Origin: JAAZXR01 sp040265175
GTDB lineage: Bacteria > Myxococcota_A > Polyangia > Nannocystales > Nannocystaceae
NCBI GenBank assembly: GCA_040265175.1
Contig: JBDQGY010000062.1
Location: 1-19,029, forward strand
DNA: 19,029 nt
Direction: 5' to 3'
The notes below the pieces were generated by a model. The model saw only the letters and a program-made list of their open reading frames with translations, searched no databases and had not been told where the DNA came from. Shown one piece after another: positions 13,614 through 19,029 of the stretch. The translations under genes and the position numbers were made by a program. Numbering within the stretch: the stretch's first letter is position 1; the number at the start of each line of letters is the position of its first letter.

Positions 13614-14990
13614 CTAGCGCGTGCTCGCGAGGCGATCGAGGAGACCCCGGATATCGACGGGCAGCTCGAAGTCAGCATCTTCGGATTCGGAGAGTGCGAC
13701 GGCGGCGCGGCCATGCGCGCCTGTAAGATCGCCGAGCCGCGCATCAAGAGTCGCCGCAAAGAAGTAGCGAACAGCCCGCCGCGCGGAATCTTGGTCTAGG
13801 TCGACCTCGGAGATGAGCGCGTCGCGGAGCGCCTGGGACAGCGCGAGCTCTTCGTCCGCCACGTAGGACAGGCCCTCGAGTGTCCGCGCCAGGTCCTCGG
13901 CACGCTCCGGTGTGAGGGGAGACGCGCCGTAGAGCACCTCAAGCCGGTCGCCGAGGACGTCTTGCGCGTCTTTGCCCGCCGCGATCTCTACCCGCGCGAA
14001 GCCAAGGATCGCCGTGGGTTGCACGGCGTCGAGACCGAGGGCGCGCTCAAAGGACTCCGATGCTGCCTTGGGTTGGTCGTCGCGCCGGCACGCCTCTCCG
14101 TGGATCGCCCACGCTTGGGCTGCCTGCGCGGCATCTCCACGTTTTTCAAAGATCTCGGCGGCCGTCTTTGATCGGCGCATGGCCTCTTCGTACTCGCGAA
14201 GTTCGAGCGAGGCCATCGAGAGCATGTAGCCGACGGTCGGCTCATTGAAGCCTCCGTTGAGCGCCCGTAAAAAGAAGGGTTTCGCAGCCGCAGCGGAGTA
14301 GGTCGACATCTGGACCTGCGCCCACACGAATGCGAGATCGGGCGGGAGCTGATCTTCTGCCGCGAGCGCGGCGAGGTCTTGCTGGGCGGTGGTTTGTGCC
14401 AACTCCGCGACGGTAGGGTTGGGAGGACAGGTTAAGAGCGTGGCCGTGACGCGGGCCCGCGCGATGCGACCGTGGAGCGTGAGGGTGCGAGAGTTGGAGC
14501 GCTCGATGGCCTGTTCGAGGTTGGACAAGGTGGCTTCGACGGAGATGTCGTTGGGGCCGAGTCGAGTGTCGAGCTCGTTATCGATGACGCGGGCCGCGGG
14601 CGCGTCGCCTTCGAGGTCCTCGAGGCGCCACGCGACCCCGCGAATACAACGCGTGAAGTTGAGCGCCAGGAGATTGGCGCGGATCACTGAGATCCACGGC
14701 CCGTCCGCGCCACCGGAGGAGGCGCGGAGAAGCTCGTCTGCTGTTTTGGCGGCGCCCTCGGCGAGCATCTTTTTGGAGGACGAGAGGATCTTGCGTGTGT
14801 CTTTGGTGACGAAGGGTTCCGCCGCGTCGAGGACTGGAGAGAGGTCTCTCCACGCGTCCCAATCCGCCTGTCGGTCGCGTCTCGATTCTTTCTCGGGCCA
14901 AGACCCCGCGCACCCGATCCCCACCATGGAGGGAGCTGCGAGCAGCAGCACACAGCCCGCGCGGATTGCGGCGAGTCGGTGGAGCTTCAC
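13614..14990 (-). CDS. TPR-like lipoprotein
   Basis: A 458-aa protein with a lipoprotein signal: a basic start (VKLHRLAAIR), a hydrophobic run and a lipobox ending GIGC, so Cys27 would be lipid-modified; the +2 residue is Ala, which favours outer-membrane sorting. The mature part is Ala- and Glu-rich helices; from about residue 240 to 360 there are helix pairs like tetratricopeptide repeats (YEEAMRRSKTAAEIFEKRGD, then QPKAASESFERALGLD). Such repeats usually hold protein partners. The GTG at 14990 was chosen from the signal peptide; there is no ribosome site. An upstream in-frame GTG at 15044 with TAGCGT seven bases before it is an alternative, giving a longer basic N-terminus. It lies 149 nt after the 290-aa gene on the same strand. 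Confidence 0.78.
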   Translation of the reverse strand: MKLHRLAAIRAGCVLLLAAPSMVGIGCAGSWPEKESRRDRQADWDAWRDLSPVLDAAEPFVTKDTRKILSSSKKMLAEGAAKTADELLRASSGGADGPWISVIRANLLALNFTRCIRGVAWRLEDLEGDAPAARVIDNELDTRLGPNDISVEATLSNLEQAIERSNSRTLTLHGRIARARVTATLLTCPPNPTVAELAQTTAQQDLAALAAEDQLPPDLAFVWAQVQMSTYSAAAAKPFFLRALNGGFNEPTVGYMLSMASLELREYEEAMRRSKTAAEIFEKRGDAAQAAQAWAIHGEACRRDDQPKAASESFERALGLDAVQPTAILGFARVEIAAGKDAQDVLGDRLEVLYGASPLTPERAEDLARTLEGLSYVADEELALSQALRDALISEVDLDQDSARRAVRYFFAATLDARLGDLTGAHGRAAVALSESEDADFELPVDIRGLLDRLASTR

Positions 14991-15139
14991 GCGCGCGAGG
15001 AGGCGGTGGTGGCACCGAGCGAGGAGAGTCGATGATGAGGACACGGCCGTGACGCTAGCAGGTTCGCGCGCGCAGGTGAATGAGGCGCGGTCCCTCGGGC
15101 GAGACGAAGAAGCGGCAGGAGCGGCGACATTCGACTCGG

Positions 15140-16012
15140 TCAGCGCCGTGCGGAGGGGGGCGGGGGTTCCGCGGTTCGTGTGTCTTCGCCGAGGCGCTCC
15201 AGCCATCGTCGCGCGCCGGTGCGGGTGTCGCGACGACGTGCCGTCGCGAGGGCTGTGAGGCCCTCGAGTCCGAAGAGCGCGAGGCCTTCCCGTTCAATTC
15301 GGCGGACGAGGACTTTGGCGAGGGGACCATCGGAGAGGGCCCATTCGCGCAGGACCCACGGCTCTACATCATAGAGTGTGCCGGGGATCGCGAGCCAGCG
15401 CATGCCCACTTCGCGGAGGGTCTCACTCTTGTGCTCGATCAGGAATGGGATGAGCACTGACAAGTGAACGTCTTCGCACGAAGAGACCGCTTCGGGGGTG
15501 GGGTTCGTGACGAGTTCCTCGGAGAGGTTAACGATCTGCGCGAGTCCGGCCACGACCTGCGTCGGCTCGATGCCGAGTCGAGCCAGCGCGTCGTTGAGCG
15601 CCTCCACACCGGAGCGAGGATTGGGCGCCGCGTGTTTTGTGGCTCCTGCCAGACGTTGGCGGACGAGATCCCGAAGCCAGTCCCACTCTCCACGAGTCCC
15701 CTTGCTGCGCTCTACAATTTCGTAGCCGAGTCCCGCGAGGGTCTCGAGGCGATGGGAGATCAGGGCGTTCGCGTCGCGGAGACTCTGCCATCTCCACGCG
15801 AGCAGTCGCCCGTCACCGAGGGCGCGGGGGACCGCGTTGGGCACGTCGAATGCGTGGGCGCGGGTTTCGCGGACGTTGAAGTTGCGGCCGAAAAATCCGG
15901 GGCGACGGATCAGGGTCACACGAATGAACTGACGCTCGGCACTGCGCGACTCCGAGGTCTGGTCTTCGCCAAGACGCAGGGTGTAACCGTCTTGTTCAGT
16001 CGTCTTCGCCAT
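15140..16012 (-). CDS. Uncharacterised 290-aa protein
   Basis: Not recognised. The N-terminal 100 residues have alternating strands (ERQFIRVTLIRRPGFFGRNF, then RLLAWRWQSLRDANALISHR), and the C-terminal half is helical with HEAT-like look (LREVGMRWLAIPG, then EPWVLREWALSDGPLAKVLV). No signal peptide or membrane segment. I chose ATG 16012 (MAKTTEQDGYTLRLG); the open frame extends to 16114 with a low-complexity tail. The start has no clear ribosome site. The lipoprotein gene follows on the same strand, and the Tat-signal gene is divergent. The WGR plus repeat proteins of Myxococcota are a possible but unproven comparison. Confidence 0.72.
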   Translation of the reverse strand: MAKTTEQDGYTLRLGEDQTSESRSAERQFIRVTLIRRPGFFGRNFNVRETRAHAFDVPNAVPRALGDGRLLAWRWQSLRDANALISHRLETLAGLGYEIVERSKGTRGEWDWLRDLVRQRLAGATKHAAPNPRSGVEALNDALARLGIEPTQVVAGLAQIVNLSEELVTNPTPEAVSSCEDVHLSVLIPFLIEHKSETLREVGMRWLAIPGTLYDVEPWVLREWALSDGPLAKVLVRRIEREGLALFGLEGLTALATARRRDTRTGARRWLERLGEDTRTAEPPPPSARR

Positions 16013-16060
16013 CGTCGCCGAAAGTCTTGCACGAGGACCCGCGCAGTCACAAGGGGACAG

Positions 16061-16070
16061 AATTTTATTA
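16061..16070. promoter_or_regulatory. AT-rich patch, possible promoter core between divergent genes
   Basis: AATTTTATTA stands out in the 137-bp gap between the divergent 290-aa and Tat-signal genes. On the minus strand it contains TAAAAT, a good -10 about 50 bases before ATG 16012, but no -35 fits. Confidence 0.25.
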
Positions 16071-16149
16071 CCGGGGTGTAAGGGGGGAGGAGGGAGCGTC
16101 GTTCCAGACCACACGGACGCCTCAGGCGTTGGGAGGACCCCAGGACGAA

Positions 16150-17181
16150 ATGACGCAATCCAACATCAAATGCTCACCTACCTCTCTTCAGCAAAGGCCG
16201 CGAACAGGCCGTCATCCAGGCCGGAGAGGGTTTCTCGCGTGTCTGGCCGCGGCCGCGTGCCTGCTCGGGACCCCGACGGTTCATGCGCATCCGCGGATGT
16301 CGACACCTGCCAATGCGCGACAAGTTCGCCAGGGAAATATTGAGATCTACGCCACTCGCGCAGACGGATCTCGCCTCGGGTCTTTTGAGCATGGCGGGCA
16401 ATTTTATTTGGCGGGAGAGCAGGGGGAGCGGTACGAGTTGCACCTGCGCAATCGCTCTTCGTCGCGGATGGAGGTGGTCGTGTCCGTGGACGGTCGCGAC
16501 GTTCTCACCGGTGAAGAGGCTGACTACACCGTGCATCGCGGCTACATCGTCCCGGCGTGGGGGACGGTCACAATCCCCGGATTCCGCCGCTCTTTGGATC
16601 ATGTGGCCGCGTTCCGCTTCTCAGCGCCCGAGCGGGCCTACTCGAGTCGTCTCGGCACGCCCCAACACGTGGGGGTGATCGGTGTGGCAGCGTTCCGCGA
16701 GCGCACCGTGCGGCGGAAGCCTCGTCCGACCCCGAGGGTCGCGACGCCGGAGTCAGAGGCTCACCATCACCACCGTAGAGACAAGCGCTCGAGGGGCGCT
16801 GGCATGGACGATTTTCAACGCGAGGATGGGCCGACGAGCGGGAGGTCGATGCCCGCGCCGCCTCTTTCGCGATCGCGTGGAACTGAAGGCCACGCACACG
16901 AAGGGAGGATGGAAGAGGATGCGGTCGCCCCCGCTCGGCGCCGGCGATCAGGTCCGCGACAGCTTGGCACTCAGTGGGGCGAGGACCTGCATGACCAGGT
17001 CCGAGAGGCCCGCTTCAGCCGGCGAAATTTTAGGCGCCCTGATGTGTTGTTGAGCCTCGAGTACGACTCGATGGACGGGCTCCGCGCTCGCGGCGTGATC
17101 GAGCGACCTCGCGCGCATGTGCACTCGCCGGATCCCTTCCCCGGTCGAAACTTCGCCCAGCCACCTCCAGGTCGTTGGTAG
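16150..17181 (+). CDS. Tat-signal exported protein of an uncharacterised family
   Basis: A 343-aa exported protein. The N-terminus has a twin-arginine motif, GRRGFLACL (Arg25-Arg26), a hydrophobic run and a likely cleavage site after VHA (Ala46). The mature start holds a beta-rich domain (about 60-185) with YELHLRNRSSSRMEVVVSVD, VPAWGTVTIPGFRRSLDHVA and VGVIGVAAFRE, which I recognise as a widespread proteobacterial family without known function. A His/Arg-rich linker follows (about 200-290), and the C-terminus has the matching family end LGTQWGEDLHDQV, LSLEYDSMDGLRARGVI and a DPFPGRNF tail. ATG 16150 was chosen for AGGA five bases upstream and for the signal peptide; an upstream ATG at 16027 lengthens the signal implausibly. 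The role is unknown. A PlsC gene follows after 70 bases. Confidence 0.8.
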   Translation: MTQSNIKCSPTSLQQRPRTGRHPGRRGFLACLAAAACLLGTPTVHAHPRMSTPANARQVRQGNIEIYATRADGSRLGSFEHGGQFYLAGEQGERYELHLRNRSSSRMEVVVSVDGRDVLTGEEADYTVHRGYIVPAWGTVTIPGFRRSLDHVAAFRFSAPERAYSSRLGTPQHVGVIGVAAFRERTVRRKPRPTPRVATPESEAHHHHRRDKRSRGAGMDDFQREDGPTSGRSMPAPPLSRSRGTEGHAHEGRMEEDAVAPARRRRSGPRQLGTQWGEDLHDQVREARFSRRNFRRPDVLLSLEYDSMDGLRARGVIERPRAHVHSPDPFPGRNFAQPPPGRW

Positions 17182-17251
17182 ACGTGGCGCTCCACCGGGT
17201 GTTGGAGGACGCGACGACGGCACTGTCGCTTGCTACGATACGCACAGCGCC

Positions 17252-18043
17252 GTGGAGAAAGCCCCGACAGCACCGATTTCGTTCGCCCAGCTTCCGCTCT
17301 CGTCTCGCCTTCGTTCCAACGTTCGCGCCGCGAGAGCGGCCGTGCTGAGCGCCCTGGTATACGGCGGCGCTCGACTGCATATGAGGCTCGTGGCGACGGC
17401 GCGTCGACAACAGGTTTTTGACCGGTGGCTTGTTCGGTGGGGGCGTGGAGTGCTGTCGATCATGGGCACCGAGGTTGTGATCCGTGGAGAGATCGCGCCT
17501 CGCAGTGACGTCCCGCGGTTGGTCGTGGGGAACCATCGCACGGCCATCGACATCCCCTTGATGCTGGCCCACTTCGCGGGCGCCGTCGTCAGCCGTGGGG
17601 ATCTTGAGTCATGGCCTGTCATTGGCGCGGGTGCTCGCGCGGCGCAGGTCGTGTTCGTGGACAAGGACTCCACGAGCAGCAAGATGCGTGCGATTCGAGC
17701 AGTTCGCCAGCGCCTACGCGCGGGACGGACGGTGTCCGTCTTCCCTGAAGGAAGCACCTTTGAGGGTGACGAGGTGCGGCCATTTTTTCGAGGAAGCCTC
17801 GCCGCTGCCAGAGGCATCTCTACCGAAGTTGTACCGGTCGGGCTCGCGTACCCGGAGGGCATCGAATATCTTGAAGAGACGTTTTTAGAGCATATGCGAC
17901 GCTACGCGGCGCGCTCTAGTGTTCGAATCGGCATGGTCGTGGGCGCTCCCATCGATCTCGACGCGCTCGGCCCTAGCCCGGAGAGTTTTTTGCGCGACAG
18001 GGTGCAAGAACTTGTGACCGAAGCTCGCGCCCTCGCGCGCTGA
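17252..18043 (+). CDS. PlsC-type 1-acylglycerol-3-phosphate acyltransferase
   Basis: Lipid acyltransferase of the PlsC/LPLAT family, which moves an acyl chain onto lysophosphatidate or a similar acceptor at the membrane. The 263-aa protein has the catalytic HX4D block in VVGNHRTAIDIP (His95, Asp100), VVFVDKDS, and FPEGST (164-169), which binds the acceptor phosphate. A hydrophobic stretch (about 29-40, AAVLSALVYGGA) may sit in the membrane. The GTG at 17252 was chosen because the family usually has about 60-95 residues before the HX4D block; an open frame upstream from 17117 is unlike the family. TACGAT at 17233-17238 could be a -10. It faces tcdA with 31 bases between the stops. It is not close to the acyl-reductase operon and need not work with it. 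Confidence 0.88.
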   Translation: MEKAPTAPISFAQLPLSSRLRSNVRAARAAVLSALVYGGARLHMRLVATARRQQVFDRWLVRWGRGVLSIMGTEVVIRGEIAPRSDVPRLVVGNHRTAIDIPLMLAHFAGAVVSRGDLESWPVIGAGARAAQVVFVDKDSTSSKMRAIRAVRQRLRAGRTVSVFPEGSTFEGDEVRPFFRGSLAAARGISTEVVPVGLAYPEGIEYLEETFLEHMRRYAARSSVRIGMVVGAPIDLDALGPSPESFLRDRVQELVTEARALAR

Positions 18044-18074
18044 GGAGGGGACGCCTGCGGAACGGCGAGGGCGT

Positions 18075-18938
18075 TCACGCGGGAGTGGAAACTAGGCGAT
18101 CGACGACCGCGGCCGCACACGCGAGCCCGAACGCGCCGGTCACGAAGCTCGCGGTCCCGTAGATCAGGTTGCGTTGGTCGCAGGTGTGCATGCCGTTGTT
18201 GCCCTGCGGGCACACACAGACAAAACCGGTCCCTTCGTCATAGTCGAGGGGCTGCGGGGTGGCGCAGGGCTCCATGGAGAACACCGTAGGGATTCCCCAC
18301 GGCGCAGAGGTCTCAAATCCATGGTGTTTGCGCAGCAGCTTCCGCGTCGCCTTCAAGAAGGGGTCTCCCGTGACCTCCGCCAAATCACCGCGTTGGATCG
18401 CCGTGGGATCCATTCGCCCCGAGGCTCCGCCCGAGACCACCATGGGGATGCTGAGGGCGCGACAGGTGGCGATGAGGTGCGATTTCGCGGCGAGGTTGTC
18501 GATGGCGTCGACGATCATGTCGGTGCGGGGCTCAAGAAGCGAGGCGCTCGTGTCTGCGTTGTAGAACTCTCGACGCGGGGTCACCCGCGCGCTTGGATTA
18601 ATACGCTCGAGTCGCTCCGCCATAACCTCAACCTTTGGTTTGCCCGTGGTGCCCTTCATGGCGTGAAGCTGTCGGTTGGCGTTTGTCACGCAGACCAGAT
18701 CGAAATCCACCAGGGTGAGGTTGCCAACCCCGGAGCGAATTAAGGACTCCGCGGCCCAGCTGCCCACACCGCCCATGCCGATCACCGTGACGTGGGAATC
18801 AAAAAGGCGGGCCATGGCGCGGTCACCGACGAGGCGACCCATGCGGTCAAATCGTCGATGCAGGCGGTAGCTCGTCTCCGCGTCCGCTGGAGTCCGGAGG
18901 CCCAAGATTTGTCCGGCAGGTGTGCCTTCGCGCGACAT
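18075..18938 (-). CDS. tcdA: tRNA threonylcarbamoyladenosine dehydratase (TcdA)
   Basis: E1-like ThiF-fold enzyme that turns t6A at tRNA position 37 into its cyclic form. The 287-aa protein has the ATP-binding GMGGVGSW (54-61) after HRRFDRMGRLVG, the LVDFDLVCVTNANRQ segment, KVEVMAERLERINP, VDAIDNLAAKSHLI, VVSGGASGRMDPTAI and, near the end, CVCPQGNNGMHTC, a Cys-rich segment. The length and order fit CsdL/TcdA; the close relative MoeB/ThiF group is less likely because of the RMDPT segment. ATG 18938 has no ribosome site. It begins nine bases after the stop of a gene entering from the right, so it is probably cotranscribed and translationally coupled. Confidence 0.9.
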   Translation of the reverse strand: MSREGTPAGQILGLRTPADAETSYRLHRRFDRMGRLVGDRAMARLFDSHVTVIGMGGVGSWAAESLIRSGVGNLTLVDFDLVCVTNANRQLHAMKGTTGKPKVEVMAERLERINPSARVTPRREFYNADTSASLLEPRTDMIVDAIDNLAAKSHLIATCRALSIPMVVSGGASGRMDPTAIQRGDLAEVTGDPFLKATRKLLRKHHGFETSAPWGIPTVFSMEPCATPQPLDYDEGTGFVCVCPQGNNGMHTCDQRNLIYGTASFVTGAFGLACAAAVVDRLVSTPA

Positions 18939-18947
18939 GGGTCGAGC

Positions 18948-19029
18948 CTACCCAATGTTTTCGTCGCGCGCTCTCGATGGTGCCAGGAGGAGTCGATCTA
19001 CCGCGTCCGGGATGGCGTTCGGCGCGCAC
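18948..19029 (-). CDS. C-terminal end of a gene entering from the right
   Basis: One of three minus frames ends with APNAIPDAVDRLLLAPSRAR and a short DENIG tail, then TAG at 18948-18950. The composition is protein-like and the stop sits nine bases before tcdA. Only about 26 residues are seen, so no product is named; the other frames through here are low-complexity. Confidence 0.45.
   Translation of the reverse strand, partial: CAPNAIPDAVDRLLLAPSRARDENIG

Noticed and set aside
18041..18077. Possible terminator between the PlsC and tcdA genes
   Set aside because: ACGCC and GGCGT could pair but the stem is short, the loop long and no T-run follows.
1..19029. Mobile element, prophage, CRISPR or defence island
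   Set aside because: No transposase, integrase, terminal repeats, spacer arrays or nuclease genes were seen on either strand; composition looks even throughout.

Overview
The window is GC-rich, densely packed bacterial chromosome with short gaps and several 4-nt start/stop overlaps. Gene content (a fatty acyl reductase fused to an adenylating domain, a REC-GGDEF protein, a TPR-type lipoprotein, and a Tat-signal protein of an uncharacterised proteobacterial family) suggests a Myxococcota or other former deltaproteobacterial lineage. That placement is inference; no rRNA, tRNA, mobile element or CRISPR array was seen.

Left part (1-8542) is the most interesting. On the minus strand, an operon runs from about 4312 leftward: HAD-IB phosphatase, a divergent LarA-family (nickel-pincer nucleotide enzyme) protein, and a fatty acyl-CoA reductase/AMP-ligase fusion that leaves the window. 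Facing away across a 387-bp region with a hairpin, a 12-bp palindrome and a 9-bp direct repeat is a plus-strand operon pyrC-larC-larE-larB, in which every junction is a 4-nt overlap. larB, larE and larC make the nickel-pincer (NPN) cofactor that LarA-type enzymes need, so the two operons together look like one unit: cofactor factory on one side, and on the other an NPN enzyme embedded in what looks like lipid-alcohol or ether-lipid genes. The LarA homolog keeps the cofactor-binding Lys and His at exact spacing but lacks the Arg that holds the lactate carboxylate and one catalytic His, so it is probably not a lactate racemase.

Middle part (8539-12763): a minus-strand run of a PEP carboxykinase-like P-loop protein, a REC-GGDEF diguanylate cyclase with an intact I-site, and an alpha/beta hydrolase whose stop codon is interleaved with that of larB in one CTAG. 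A 499-bp gene-free region with inverted repeats lies upstream of the PEPCK-like gene.

Right part (12764-19029): an unrecognised 278-aa protein, a TPR-like lipoprotein and an unrecognised 290-aa protein on the minus strand, a Tat-signal protein of a recognisable but uncharacterised family, a PlsC-type acyltransferase, the tRNA t6A dehydratase TcdA, and the last 26 codons of a gene entering from the right.

Most starts on this chromosome cannot be fixed by Shine-Dalgarno sites alone; several are GTG, and two genes have a -10-like box right before the start codon.
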